From: Streptomyces glomeratus
GTDB lineage: Bacteria > Actinomycetota > Actinomycetes > Streptomycetales > Streptomycetaceae
DNA length: 64,000 nucleotides
Reading direction: 5' to 3'
NCBI RefSeq assembly: GCF_021462825.1
Contig: NZ_JAKEEB010000029.1
Span: forward strand, 1 to 64,000
Positions within the stretch are counted from its first letter, which is position 1. Each line of letters begins with the position of its first letter. The translations under genes were made by a program, and so were the position numbers. Shown in pieces: positions 35,096 to 44,154 of the stretch. The notes beneath the pieces are model-generated. The model did not search any database. It saw only the letters and a program-made list of their open reading frames with translations, and had not been told where the DNA came from.

Positions 35096-35130
35096 TTGGT
35101 CTTGACCAAGGGTGGGGGCCGCCCTATGGT
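35096..35130 (+). promoter_or_regulatory. Promoter with overlapping GntR/HutC-type operator
   Basis: TTGACC (35102-35107), a 17-bp spacer and TATGGT (35125-35130) form a textbook vegetative promoter. The -35 element lies inside TTGGTCTTGACCAA (35096-35109), a palindrome with one mismatched central pair that resembles the dre sites bound by DasR-like HutC regulators (consensus with GGTC-TA-GACC). Binding here by a HutC-type GntR protein would block RNA polymerase. Confidence 0.7.
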
Positions 35131-35206
35131 CGCAGAGAAGTGCAACAACCTTTAATAAACAAGGGCGCTAAAACGCCGCCGCACCACGGCGATTGCGGAG
35201 GACAGG

Positions 35207-35968
35207 GTGGGGACCACGCAGGCGGATCCGGTGCAGGAGCCCAAGTACTGGCATCTCAAGACCGTGCTCACCGAAGCACTCGACTCGGAGTTCTCGGTGG
35301 GCGAGATCCTGCCCAACGAACGCGACCTCGCGGCCCGCTTCGGTGTCGCCCGCGCCACGCTCCGCCAGGCGCTGGAGCAGCTTGAACTCGAGGGCCGCCT
35401 GCAGCGCCGCCGCGGGGTCGGGACGACCGTCGCCCCGCCGCGCGTGGGGGTCGCCGTCGGTTCCGAGCGGCATCTGTGGCCGGGCGCTGCCGGGGACGCC
35501 TGGCAGCCCGCCGACTGCACGTCGGCGGTCCCGCCCGCCGCCGTGGCCGATCTCCTGCAGACCGCCCGGGACGAGCGGGTGCACACGGTGCGCCGCTCCC
35601 GGGTGACGCACGGCCAGCCCGTCGCCGCCGAACTGCTCTACATCCCGGCCTCCTCGGTGCCCGATCTCTCCGCGATCGACGCGCCCTCCGGTACGGCACG
35701 CGCACGTGCCGTCCTGCGGGAACTCCAGCGAGCGGACCTGGAGGACCAGGACCAGGCCGTCGAGCTGGGCTCGGCCAGTGCCGAGGACGCCAAGGAGCTC
35801 GACCGGCTGCCCGGCGCGCCCGTCCTCGTCGTCACCACCCGCTACCACGCCGGGGGCCGTACGGCGGCCGTCTCCGTCGCCACATACCGCGCCGACACCT
35901 GCCGCCTGACCTTCGGCGCCTCGGGCCGCGTGGAGATCCACCACGATCCGGAGCGCCGCGCCTCCTGA
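35207..35968 (+). CDS. GntR family (HutC-like) regulator
   Basis: A 253-residue regulator. The N-terminal GntR HTH (residues ~15-80: LTEALDSEFSVGEILPNERD, AARFGVARATLRQALEQLEL) precedes a HutC/UTRA-type ligand domain (DERVHTVRRSRVTHGQPVAA; TTRYHAGGRTAAVSVATYRA). It resembles regulators of amino-sugar or sugar uptake but no sugar genes are nearby apart from a ROK regulator. The promoter at 35102-35130 carries a palindrome that may be its own site. GTG start follows GGAGGACAGG. Confidence 0.9.
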   Translation: MGTTQADPVQEPKYWHLKTVLTEALDSEFSVGEILPNERDLAARFGVARATLRQALEQLELEGRLQRRRGVGTTVAPPRVGVAVGSERHLWPGAAGDAWQPADCTSAVPPAAVADLLQTARDERVHTVRRSRVTHGQPVAAELLYIPASSVPDLSAIDAPSGTARARAVLRELQRADLEDQDQAVELGSASAEDAKELDRLPGAPVLVVTTRYHAGGRTAAVSVATYRADTCRLTFGASGRVEIHHDPERRAS

Positions 35969-36070
35969 CCGCCCGCGGGACACCGGGGCCGACCGTGCCC
36001 CGGGTCCATCTGCCGCCCGTGCGCGCCCCTGCACGTACACGCCCGGACCCGGACGCCGCACCCGTTCGGT

Positions 36071-37228
36071 TCAGCGCCGCGCCGTGACCGTGCCCTCCAC
36101 CGCGAACAGCTGCTCCTCCACATGGTCCAGCGCCAGTCGCAGCGCCCCCGTCGCCACCGCGGCCTCGCCGAGCCGTGACAGGGTCACCTTCGGCGGGCGC
36201 AGGCAGTAGCGGGCCAGCTCGTGGCGCAGCGGATCCAGTACGCCGTCCAGGCCCGCCGCCCAGCCGCCGATGACGACCAGTTCGGGATCCAGGGCCAGTA
36301 CGAGGGCGGCCACGTCGTGCACCAGGCGCTGGATGAAGCGGTCCACGGCCGCGCGGGCCCGCTGGTCGCCCTCGCGGGCCAGGGCGAAGACGTCGGCGAC
36401 CTGCTGCTCGTCCAGCGGCTGCAGCGGTTCGTCCGTGGTCGACAGCAGCTTCTCGGGAGCCGCCTCGCGGCCCAGCAGATGCAGGGCGCCGATCTCCCCG
36501 GCCGCGCCGCCGTAGCCACGGTGCAGCCGCCCGCCGATCAGCGAGCCGGCGCCGGGACTCAGCCCCGCCAGGACGAAGACGACGTCGTCGGACTCCGTGG
36601 CGGCGCCCTTCCAGTGCTCGGCGACGGCCGCGGCATTGGCGTCGTTCTCGACGAGGACCGGGCACTTGAAGGAGCGGCTGAGCCGTTCGCCGAGGTTCAG
36701 GCCGGTCCACTCGGGCAGGGCCGTGCCCAGACGCACGGTGCCGTCCCCCTCCACGATCCCGGGGCTGCCCACGCCCACCGCGCGCAGCGAAGCACGAGCC
36801 ACGCCCGCGCGGCGCAGCAACTCGGCGACCGTGCCCCGCAGCCGATCCAGACGCTCGTCCGCCGAGGCCGCCTCGGAGATCTCCTTGGACAGCGAGCCCA
36901 GCTCCCGGCCGTCGAGGTCGGCGAGAAGGGCGGTGACCCGGTGGGCGCCCACGTCCAGGCCGAGCAGATGGCCCGCCTCCGCCCGGAACCGGAACCTGCG
37001 CGCGGGCCGCCCCTGTCGGCGCGCCGCACCCTCCTCGGCGGCCTGCTCCACCACGAGCCCGGCCTCGATCAGCCCTTCGACCACGCCCTCGACGGTCGGC
37101 CGGGACAGCCCGGTCACCCGGGTGATCTCGGTGAGGGTCGCGCAGTCCGTGGCACGCAGCGCGTGCAGCACCACCGCGGAGTTGATCCTTCGGAGCAGAG
37201 AGGGATCCCCGCCGGTCAGCCGCCCCAA
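36071..37228 (-). CDS. ROK family transcription regulator
   Basis: A 385-residue regulator: an N-terminal HTH (residues ~10-75; LTEITRVTGLSRPTVEGVVE) and a ROK sugar-kinase-like domain (LGLDVGAHRVTALLADLDG; VVVGSPGIVEGDG in part; ELVVIGGWAAGLD). The zinc motif C-x-C-G-x-x-G-C of active ROK kinases is absent, so it is a sugar-sensing regulator rather than a kinase. Start is TTG with GGGAGGA upstream. It lies convergent to the GntR gene; both are likely carbon-source regulators. Confidence 0.9.
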   Translation of the reverse strand: MGRLTGGDPSLLRRINSAVVLHALRATDCATLTEITRVTGLSRPTVEGVVEGLIEAGLVVEQAAEEGAARRQGRPARRFRFRAEAGHLLGLDVGAHRVTALLADLDGRELGSLSKEISEAASADERLDRLRGTVAELLRRAGVARASLRAVGVGSPGIVEGDGTVRLGTALPEWTGLNLGERLSRSFKCPVLVENDANAAAVAEHWKGAATESDDVVFVLAGLSPGAGSLIGGRLHRGYGGAAGEIGALHLLGREAAPEKLLSTTDEPLQPLDEQQVADVFALAREGDQRARAAVDRFIQRLVHDVAALVLALDPELVVIGGWAAGLDGVLDPLRHELARYCLRPPKVTLSRLGEAAVATGALRLALDHVEEQLFAVEGTVTARR

Positions 37229-37406
37229 CGTCCGTCCTCCCAGCTCGTGCGCGTGTTGGCCGGATCGTACTCGGCACCGCGCTCACCCGCGAGGGCCTGC
37301 CGGCATCCGAGCGGATCGGCCCGCTGTGACGACCCCGACCTGCACGCCGCGATCACCACCTCTGACGCCATGCCAATTGTCAGTGGTGCCCGCTTTACTG
37401 GATCGC

Positions 37407-37850
37407 ATGGACATCGCGAGGTACCTCTCCGTCATAGACCTGCTGTGCGCCCGGGAATTCCCCGCGGCGCACGGCAGGACGGAGCACGGTGAGAGCGGGC
37501 CCGGATATCACGTGGCCGCCTTACAGACGAGCGATGAGTTCTGGGAGGACGACCGGACAGGGCGGGAGGAGGCGCGGACGCAGTACGAGGTCGACCGGGA
37601 CGGCCTCGGGGAGCGGTTGACCGAGCGCTGGGGCCCGTCCCAGGACTTCAGTCTCTACAGCGTTCTCGACCGGGCCGTGGACGGCGAGGACATCGAGGAG
37701 CCCTGGGCCGGGCTCAGCGGGCATGTGCCGGACGTCCGGCTGTGGAAGTCGGCCGAGACGGGCCGGTGGGTCGCCCTCGGCGTGTCCCAGTGGGACGTGG
37801 AGCTGCCGTTCCGGCTCCTCGCGGTCGTCACGGAGACGGATCCCCCGTGA
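37407..37850 (+). CDS. Hypothetical acidic protein
   Basis: A 147-residue soluble, acidic protein that I do not recognise. Its N-terminus (MDIARYLSVIDLLCAREFPA) is helical and the C-terminal half has a compact beta-like run (VRLWKSAETGRWVALGVSQW, DVELPFRLLAVVTE). The third-position GC bias and ATG start support a real gene. It overlaps the convergent mug gene by 23 bp at its end. TTGTCA at 37377-37382 may be part of its promoter. Confidence 0.75.
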   Translation: MDIARYLSVIDLLCAREFPAAHGRTEHGESGPGYHVAALQTSDEFWEDDRTGREEARTQYEVDRDGLGERLTERWGPSQDFSLYSVLDRAVDGEDIEEPWAGLSGHVPDVRLWKSAETGRWVALGVSQWDVELPFRLLAVVTETDPP

Positions 37851-38409
37851 CCGTCCCCGTCCGCTGCCCCTCCGCGGCCTTCCGCAGCCGCGCGAACTCC
37901 TCGGCCATCGTCGCCGCCGTCCAATGGGCGTTCAGGCCGCTCGGGTTGGGCAGCACCCATACCCGGGTCGAGCCGATCGACCGCTCCTGCGGGCCCACGG
38001 CGGCCCCGCGGTCCTCGAAGGCCGTCCGGTACGCGGTCACCCCGACCACCGCCAGCCACGTCGGCCGCAGCCGCTCCACCTTGGCCGTGAGAATCCGCCC
38101 GCCCTCCCGGTACTCCAGGGCGCTCAATTCGTCGGCGCGGGCGGTCGCCCGCGCCACCACATTGGTGATGCCGAGCCCGTATGCGAGCAACTCCCGCTGC
38201 TCCGAAGGTTTCATCAGCCTCGGCGTGAAGCCGGACAGATGCAGCACCGGCCAGAAGCGGTTGCCGGGGCGGGCGAAGTGGTGGCCCGTCGCCGCCGTCA
38301 TGAGACCCGGGTTGATGCCGCAGAAAAGGACCTTGAGACCGTCCGCGACCACGTCCGGCACCAGACGGTCGCGGGCGGCCTGAAGCTCCGCCGGGGTGAA
38401 CCGGCTCAG
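37828..38409 (-). CDS. mug: G/T mismatch-specific uracil/thymine DNA glycosylase
   Basis: A 193-residue base-excision repair enzyme of the Mug/TDG family. The catalytic motif GINPGLMTAATGHHFARPGN (residues ~30-49) and the second signature LPNPSGLNAHW are present. It removes uracil or thymine mispaired with guanine. The start is uncertain: a CTG at 38409 overlaps the purB stop codon (CTGA), while the first normal start in frame is a GTG near 38361, within conserved sequence. Translational coupling to purB is likely. Confidence 0.9.
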   Translation of the reverse strand: MSRFTPAELQAARDRLVPDVVADGLKVLFCGINPGLMTAATGHHFARPGNRFWPVLHLSGFTPRLMKPSEQRELLAYGLGITNVVARATARADELSALEYREGGRILTAKVERLRPTWLAVVGVTAYRTAFEDRGAAVGPQERSIGSTRVWVLPNPSGLNAHWTAATMAEEFARLRKAAEGQRTGTVTGDPSP

Positions 38410-39848
38410 AGGATCGCCCCCGGCGTGTAGCCGGCGGCCTCGGGGTGCTGCTTCACGATCTCCTCGATACGGCCGACGACGGCGGCGACCTGATCGGCCG
38501 CGGCGCCCGTGAAGGACAGCTTGTCCGCCATCAGCCCGTCGAGCTGCGCGCGGTCCAGCGGGATGCGCTCGTCGGCGGCCAGCCGGTCCAGCAGTTCGTT
38601 GCGCTCGGCGCCCTGCTCGCGCATCGCGAGCGCGCAGGCCACGGCGTTCTCCTTGATGGCCTCGTGGGCCACCTCCCGGCCGACGCCCGCGCGCACCGAC
38701 GCCATCAGCACCTTGGTCGTGGCGAGGAACGGCAGATAGCGGTCCAGCTCCCGCGCGACGACGGCGGGGAAGGCGCCGAACTCGTCGAGCACCGTCAGGA
38801 ACGTCTCCAGCAGGCCGTCCAGCGCGAAGAACGCGTCCGGCAGCGCGACCCGGCGTACCACCGAGCAGGACACGTCGCCCTCGTTCCACTGGTCGCCCGC
38901 CAGTTCACCGGTCATCGAGGCGTAGCCGCGCAGGATCACCATCAGGCCGTTGACGCGCTCGCAGGAGCGGGTGTTCATCTTGTGAGGCATCGCGGACGAG
39001 CCGACCTGGCCGGGCTTGAAGCCCTCGGTCACCAGCTCGTGGCCGGCCATCAGCCGGATGGTCTTGGCCAGCGACGACGGCGCCGCGGCCAGCTGCACCA
39101 GCGCGGTGACGACCTCGTAGTCGAGGGAGCGCGGGTAGACCTGGCCGACCGAGGTGAAGGCCTGCGAGAAGCCCAGGTGACCGGCGATCCGCTGCTCCAG
39201 CTCCGCTAGCTTCGCCGCGTCCCCGCCGAGCAGGTCGAGCATGTCCTGCGCCGTGCCGACGGGGCCCTTGATGCCGCGCAGCGGGTAGCGGCCGAGCAGT
39301 TCCTCGATCCGGCCGTAGGCGACGAGCAGCTCGTCGGCGGCGGTGGCGAAGCGCTTGCCGAGGGTGGTGGCCTGCGCGGCCACGTTGTGGGAGCGGCCCG
39401 CCATCACCAGCTCGCCGTACTCGGCCGCGAGCTTGCCCAGACGCGCCAGCACGGCCACCGTGCGGCCGCGCATCAGCTCCAGGGACAGCCGGATCTGCAG
39501 CTGCTCGACGTTCTCCGTCAGATCGCGGGAGGTCATCCCCTTGTGCACGTGCTCATGCCCGGCGAGGGCGTTGAACTCCTCGATCCGCGCCTTCACATCG
39601 TGCCGGGTGACCTTCTCGCGCTCGGCGATCGAGGCGAGGTCGACCTGGTCGAGCACGCGCTCGTAGTCGGCGATCGCCGCGTCCGGCACCTCGACCCCCA
39701 GGTCCTTCTGGGCCCGCAGTACGGCGAGCCAGAGCCGGCGCTCCAGCCTCACCTTCTCCTCGGGGGACCAGAGCACGGCGAGCTCGGCGGAGGCGTACCG
39801 TCCGGCGAGGACGTTCGGGATACGGGGCTTTGCGGGCGCAGCAGTCAC
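38406..39848 (-). CDS. purB: Adenylosuccinate lyase
   Basis: A 480-residue enzyme of purine synthesis that cleaves SAICAR and adenylosuccinate. The fumarase/ASL superfamily signature GSSAMPHKMN carries the mobile catalytic Ser, and MTSRDLTENVEQLQIRL and SHNVAAQATT hold the two catalytic His regions of the tetramer. The GTG at 39848 starts the usual sequence TAAPAKPRIPNVLAGRYAS. It is followed by mug with an overlap of about four bases. Length is normal for the family. Confidence 0.96.
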   Translation of the reverse strand: MTAAPAKPRIPNVLAGRYASAELAVLWSPEEKVRLERRLWLAVLRAQKDLGVEVPDAAIADYERVLDQVDLASIAEREKVTRHDVKARIEEFNALAGHEHVHKGMTSRDLTENVEQLQIRLSLELMRGRTVAVLARLGKLAAEYGELVMAGRSHNVAAQATTLGKRFATAADELLVAYGRIEELLGRYPLRGIKGPVGTAQDMLDLLGGDAAKLAELEQRIAGHLGFSQAFTSVGQVYPRSLDYEVVTALVQLAAAPSSLAKTIRLMAGHELVTEGFKPGQVGSSAMPHKMNTRSCERVNGLMVILRGYASMTGELAGDQWNEGDVSCSVVRRVALPDAFFALDGLLETFLTVLDEFGAFPAVVARELDRYLPFLATTKVLMASVRAGVGREVAHEAIKENAVACALAMREQGAERNELLDRLAADERIPLDRAQLDGLMADKLSFTGAAADQVAAVVGRIEEIVKQHPEAAGYTPGAIL

Positions 39849-39984
39849 GTGTACGGATTCTACTGGCGAATCGTGCAGGCCAGCGCCACCGGGCGGATCG
39901 GCGGAACCTACGAGACCGGCGTCACGCGAGCCCGGACCCCTGCCCGTGGCGGCCGCGCCACCGCCCCGCACCGTGCGTTTGCCG

Positions 39985-40344
39985 TCACGACCGGCGGCCC
40001 GGGCGCTCCGTCTGTTCCGCGACCTCGGCCAGGATGTCCCCGTGGCACAGCTCGGGCGCGCACCAGCAGGCGAGCGTCCTGCCGCGCAGCTTCGGCACCT
40101 GGGCCAGCAGGTCGGGGTGCGCCATCAGATACTCCCGGTACTTGGCCATCACCTCGGACCGGGTCCCGTCGTGCTTCTTCTTCGGAGTGTCGATCTGGAA
40201 CGGGTTGTACAGCGGGTGCTGGGGCAGGTCCCAGCCGCCCCTGGTCAGTCGGCGGCCGATGTAGACGACATCACGCGGCGCGTGTTCCAGCCTGGGACCG
40301 AAGTCCTGAAGGCGGCCCTTGAGGTTGATCACCCTGGTGCTCAC
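39985..40344 (-). CDS. DUF4326 domain protein
   Basis: A 119-residue protein of the DUF4326 family. It starts VINLKGR, contains the conserved DVVYIGR and the pattern ACWCAPELCHGDILAEV, in which two Cys, a Cys and a His could bind a metal. The function of the family is unknown. GTG start with GGAGGGAG upstream. It stands between purB and an SGNH hydrolase on the same strand, with 140 and 58 bp gaps. Confidence 0.9.
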   Translation of the reverse strand: MSTRVINLKGRLQDFGPRLEHAPRDVVYIGRRLTRGGWDLPQHPLYNPFQIDTPKKKHDGTRSEVMAKYREYLMAHPDLLAQVPKLRGRTLACWCAPELCHGDILAEVAEQTERPGRRS

Positions 40345-40402
40345 GCGACTCCCTCCGCGACATTCGGCACGTGTGGCGCTCCCAGGTGGTGTCCGACACC
40401 CC

Positions 40403-41185
40403 CTAGACGGCCGGCTCTTCGTACGGCAGCAGTTCCGGACGCTTGGCCGGACGGCCGTCGCCCGACGAGCGGCCCGTCAGCCGCCGCGCTATCCACGGCA
40501 GCAGATGCTGCCGGGTGAAGCGGACGTCCGCGGTTCGACGGGCGAGCCAGCCGGGCCGGGCGCTCGGCGGCAGCGGGCTACGCCACTCCGTATCCTCCGC
40601 CTCGTACCCGAGCGTCTGCCACACGGCTTCCGCCACCCGGCGGTGTCCCTCGGCCGTCAGATGCAGCCGGTCCACGTCCCACAGGCGCGGATCGGCGAGC
40701 GAGGGTGCGCCGTAGAGGTCGACCACGAGTGCGCCGTGCCGCTCGGCGAGTTCGTCGACGCAGGCGAACAGCTCCTCCATGCGGGGCCGGAACCGTTCGA
40801 GGACCGGCCCCTGACGACCGGGGCTGCGCATCAGGACGAGCTGGTCGCACGCGGGGGCCAGGCGTTCCACGGCCTGGGTGAGCAGATCCCGTACGCGGCC
40901 CATGTCGCACTTCGGCCGCAGCGTGTCGTTCAGGCCGCCGACCAGTGTGATCACGTCGGGCCGCATCGCGGCGGCGAGGTCGACCTGCTCCTCGACGATC
41001 TGCTGGATGAGCTTGCCGCGCACGGCCAGGTTGGCATACCGGAATCCGGGTGTCCGGGCGGCCATCCGGCCCGCGAGAACATCGGCCCAGCCGCGGTACG
41101 AGCCGTCGGGAAGCAGATCCGACATGCCCTCGGTGAAGGAGTCGCCGACGGCGACCAGGCTGGTGTGGGTGGGGTTCGTCTGCAT
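40403..41185 (-). CDS. SGNH/GDSL family lipase-like hydrolase
   Basis: A 260-residue SGNH hydrolase with no signal peptide. Block I is VAVGDSFTEGMSD (catalytic Ser), block III is LVGGLNDTLRP, and block V is DVDRLHLTAEGH (catalytic Asp and His). The C-terminal 40 residues are rich in Arg and Pro. Natural substrates of such cytosolic SGNH proteins are unknown. A 34-35 bp minisatellite lies upstream of its promoter region. Confidence 0.92.
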   Translation of the reverse strand: MQTNPTHTSLVAVGDSFTEGMSDLLPDGSYRGWADVLAGRMAARTPGFRYANLAVRGKLIQQIVEEQVDLAAAMRPDVITLVGGLNDTLRPKCDMGRVRDLLTQAVERLAPACDQLVLMRSPGRQGPVLERFRPRMEELFACVDELAERHGALVVDLYGAPSLADPRLWDVDRLHLTAEGHRRVAEAVWQTLGYEAEDTEWRSPLPPSARPGWLARRTADVRFTRQHLLPWIARRLTGRSSGDGRPAKRPELLPYEEPAV

Positions 41186-41280
41186 GGCGCGGACGATGGT
41201 ATCCCGCGTCCATACCCGCCGGTCGGTCGGCCCGCCCCTCCACCGACCGGCCACCGGCTCGCCCGGCCGACGGCCGGCAC

Positions 41281-41522
41281 GGGGCTGGAGGGAGTTCGGG
41301 GCGACTGCCTGCACGGGGCTGGAGGGAGTTCGGGGCGACTGCCTGCACGGGGCTGGAGGGAGTTCGGGGCGACTGCCCGCACGGGGGCTGGAGGGAGTTC
41401 GGGGCGACTGCCCGCACGGGGGCCGCAGGGAGTTCGGGGCGACTGCCCGCACGGGGGCCGCAGGGAGTTCGGGGCGACCGCCCGCACGGGGGCTGCAGGG
41501 AGTCCGAGGCGACCGCCCGCAA
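41281..41522. repeat. Minisatellite of seven 34-35 bp units
   Basis: Units begin at 41281, 41315, 41349, 41383, 41418, 41453 and 41488; the last ends at 41522. The first three are 34 bp and the last four 35 bp (one extra G). The core GGGAGTTCGGGGCGAC is almost invariant; drift increases toward the right. It fills the gap between the SGNH hydrolase and the CBS-pair operon (41186-41653), in which I see no other feature and no gene. Confidence 0.95.
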
Positions 41523-41653
41523 GGGCCCGCGGGGGATCCGGTGCAATGGCTCGCAGGGGCCGCGCGTGAACGTGTCCGGCCACGCGACCGTGGGCCCGAG
41601 AGCCCCTGGGCCCGACAGAGGCGGCCGATGCCGGGGCGAGCGGGCGGGGTGTG

Positions 41654-42667
41654 TCAGGTCCGGTGACCGAACAGTTCCCGCAGAACGTCCTCCATGGTGA
41701 CCAGGCCCGCCAGGCGACCGTCCGTGCCCAGGACCGCCGCCAGGTGCGTACGGCTGCCGCGCATCGCGGTGAGCACGTCGTCCAGCGGGGTGCTTCCCCG
41801 CACCCGCGCGATGGGCCGCATGTCACTCACCCGGAACGGCGCGTTCCGCGGCGACGCGTCCAGCGCGTCCTTCACATGCAGATAGCCGACGATCCGCCGC
41901 CCCTCGTCCACCACCGGGAACCGCGAGAACCCGGACTCGGCCGACAGCCGCTCCAGCTCCTCCGGAGTCACGCCGACCCGCGCGTACACCACGCGTTCCA
42001 GCGGCACCACCACGTCGCCCACGGGTCGGCGGCCCAGTTCCAGGGCGTCGTGCAGCCGCTCCTGGGCGCGGTCGTCGATGAGCCCGGCCTCGCCGGAGTC
42101 CGTGACGAGCCGCGCCAGTTCGTCGTCCGAGAAGGTGGCGGTGACCTCGCTCTTCGTCTCCACGCGCAGCAGTGTGAGCAGCGCGTTCGCGAACGCGTTC
42201 ACCGTGAAGATCACCGGGCGCAGCGCCCGGGACAGACCGACCAGCGGCGGCCCGAGCAGCAGCGCCAGCCGCACCGGCTCGGCGAGCGCCACGTTCTTCG
42301 GCACCATCTCGCCCAGCAGCATGTGCAGATACGTCGCCAGGGCCAGTGCGATCACGAACGACACCGCCCGGCCCGCGCCCGCCGGGACGCCGACCGCGTG
42401 GAACGCCGGCTCCAGCAGATGCTCGATCGCGGGCTCGGCGACGACACCGAGGACCAGGGTGCACAGGGTGATGCCGAGCTGCGCGGCCGCGAGCAGCGCC
42501 GAGACATGCTCCAGACCCCACAGCACACTGCGGGCCCGCCGGTCGCCCGCGTCGGCGTGCGGCTCGATCTGGCTGCGGCGGACGGAGATCAGCGCGAACT
42601 CCGCACCCACGAAGAAGGCGTTCGCGACGAGCGACAGCAGGCCGATCAGCAGCTGGACGAGGGTCAT
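41654..42667 (-). CDS. CNNM/CBS-pair membrane protein, second of a pair
   Basis: A 337-residue member of the HlyC/CorC (CNNM, DUF21) family linked to Mg/Co efflux. The DUF21 membrane part covers residues ~1-190 (AFFVGAEFALISVRRSQIEP; QLGITLCTLVLGVVAEP; GEMVPKNVAL). Two CBS motifs follow (PLERVVYARVGVTPEELERL; RTHLAAVLGTDGRLAGLVTM). It lacks the C-terminal CorC_HlyC domain of its partner. The ATG overlaps the stop of the upstream paralogue (ATGA), so the two are made together and may form a complex. Confidence 0.93.
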   Translation of the reverse strand: MTLVQLLIGLLSLVANAFFVGAEFALISVRRSQIEPHADAGDRRARSVLWGLEHVSALLAAAQLGITLCTLVLGVVAEPAIEHLLEPAFHAVGVPAGAGRAVSFVIALALATYLHMLLGEMVPKNVALAEPVRLALLLGPPLVGLSRALRPVIFTVNAFANALLTLLRVETKSEVTATFSDDELARLVTDSGEAGLIDDRAQERLHDALELGRRPVGDVVVPLERVVYARVGVTPEELERLSAESGFSRFPVVDEGRRIVGYLHVKDALDASPRNAPFRVSDMRPIARVRGSTPLDDVLTAMRGSRTHLAAVLGTDGRLAGLVTMEDVLRELFGHRT

Positions 42668-43989
42668 CGCTCGTCCTCCCGCTCGGCGGGCGCCGCGTGC
42701 AGAAGCACCCGGGCGGCCCGGTGCCCCGTCGCGTCCACCACATCGAGGCGCCATCCGGCGACCTCCACGCTGTCGCCCTTCACCGGTATGCGCCCGAGTT
42801 CCGTGGCGATGAGTCCGGCGAGCGTCTCGTACGGGCCTTCGGGCACCCGCAGCCCGACACCTGCGAGCTGGTCGATGCGGGCCGAGCCGTCGGCCGAGTA
42901 CAGCGCACGGCCGTCGGCGTCCCGGCCGGCCGGGGCCAGGTCGGGTGCCTCGTGCGGGTCGTGCTCGTCCCGCACCTCGCCGACGACCTCCTCGACGATG
43001 TCCTCCAAAGTCGCGACCCCGGCGGTGCCGCCGTACTCGTCGATGACGACGGCCATGGTGTTCCCGCCGGAGAGCCGGTCCAGCAGCCGGTCGACGGTCA
43101 GGGTCTCGGGCACGAAGAGCGGCTCGCGCATCACCTGCGTGACCGAACGGTAGGGACGCGTCTCGGCCGGTACGGCCACGACGTCCCTGACGTGCGCGAT
43201 ACCGACGACCTGGTCCAGGCCGCCGCGGTAGACGGGGAACCGGGACAGACCCGTCGCCCGCGTCGCGTTCGCCACGTCCTGGCACGTCGCCTGGGCGTCC
43301 AGGGCGATCACCTGGACGCGCGGGGTCATCACGTTCTCCGCGGTCAGGTCGGCCAGGTTGAGGGTGCGCACGAACAACTCGGCGGTGTCCGCCTCCAGGG
43401 CGCCCTCCTTGGCGGAGTGCCGGGCGAGCGCCACGAGTTCCTGGGGGCCGCGTGCGGAGGCCAGCTCCTCGGCCGGTTCGAGGCCGAGGCGGCGGACCGC
43501 GTGGTTGGCCGTGTTGTTCAGATGCGTGATGAACGGGCCGAACGCGGCGCTGAACCAGCGCAGCGGCGTGCCCACTCGCTTGGCCACCGCGAGCGGCGAG
43601 GAGATCGCCCAGTTCTTGGGCACCAGCTCGCCGACCACCATCAGGAACACGGTCGACAGGCCCGTGCCGATGACCAGGCCCACGGACGTGGACGTCGAGC
43701 GCGACAGGCCCAGCGACCCGAGCGGGCCCGCGATCAGCTTGGCGATCGACGGCTCGGCGAGCATGCCGACCACCAGGTTGGTGACCGTGATGCCGAGCTG
43801 GGCGCCCGAGAGCTGGAACGTCAGGCTCCGTACGGCCTTCAAGGCGCCGGACGCACCGCGCTCACCGCGCCGGACGGCGTGGTCCAGCTCGCTGCGCTCG
43901 ACCGTGGTGAGGGAGAACTCCGCCGCGACGAATCCACCGCAGGCGAGCGAGAGCAGGATCGCCACCAGCAGGAGGAGCACTTCGGTCAT
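42664..43989 (-). CDS. CNNM/CBS-pair membrane protein with CorC domain
   Basis: A 441-residue HlyC/CorC (CNNM) transporter-like protein. DUF21 covers residues ~1-190 (GGFVAAEFSLTTVERSELDH; GAQLGITVTNLVVGMLAEPS; GELVPKNWAI), the CBS pair ~205-330 (VIDEYGGTAGVATLEDIVEE at the end), and a CorC_HlyC domain ~345-430. It is the first gene of the two-gene unit. A hairpin at 44104-44134 separates it from the GNAT gene upstream. Confidence 0.93.
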   Translation of the reverse strand: MTEVLLLLVAILLSLACGGFVAAEFSLTTVERSELDHAVRRGERGASGALKAVRSLTFQLSGAQLGITVTNLVVGMLAEPSIAKLIAGPLGSLGLSRSTSTSVGLVIGTGLSTVFLMVVGELVPKNWAISSPLAVAKRVGTPLRWFSAAFGPFITHLNNTANHAVRRLGLEPAEELASARGPQELVALARHSAKEGALEADTAELFVRTLNLADLTAENVMTPRVQVIALDAQATCQDVANATRATGLSRFPVYRGGLDQVVGIAHVRDVVAVPAETRPYRSVTQVMREPLFVPETLTVDRLLDRLSGGNTMAVVIDEYGGTAGVATLEDIVEEVVGEVRDEHDPHEAPDLAPAGRDADGRALYSADGSARIDQLAGVGLRVPEGPYETLAGLIATELGRIPVKGDSVEVAGWRLDVVDATGHRAARVLLHAAPAEREDER

Positions 43990-44103
43990 CGGGTCACCTC
44001 CGTCCCAGGATCGGCCAGGGACGCGGCTACCGCGCGAGGTCGGGTACGGGCGGGCTCGCCCATCGGCGGACGCTCACACCTCTCCATGGTGGGACGGGTT
44101 GAC

Positions 44104-44134
44104 CCCTTGAGGGGACCGTGTGTCCTCTCAAGGG
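44104..44134. terminator. Terminator hairpin downstream of the GNAT gene
   Basis: CCCTTGAGGGGA (44104-44115) pairs with TCCTCTCAAGGG (44123-44134) with one non-Watson-Crick pair and a 7-base loop. It lies 20 bp beyond the stop codon of the GNAT gene and upstream of the CorC gene. Confidence 0.7.
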
Positions 44135-44154
44135 TAAAGGATCGGCAAAGTCGC

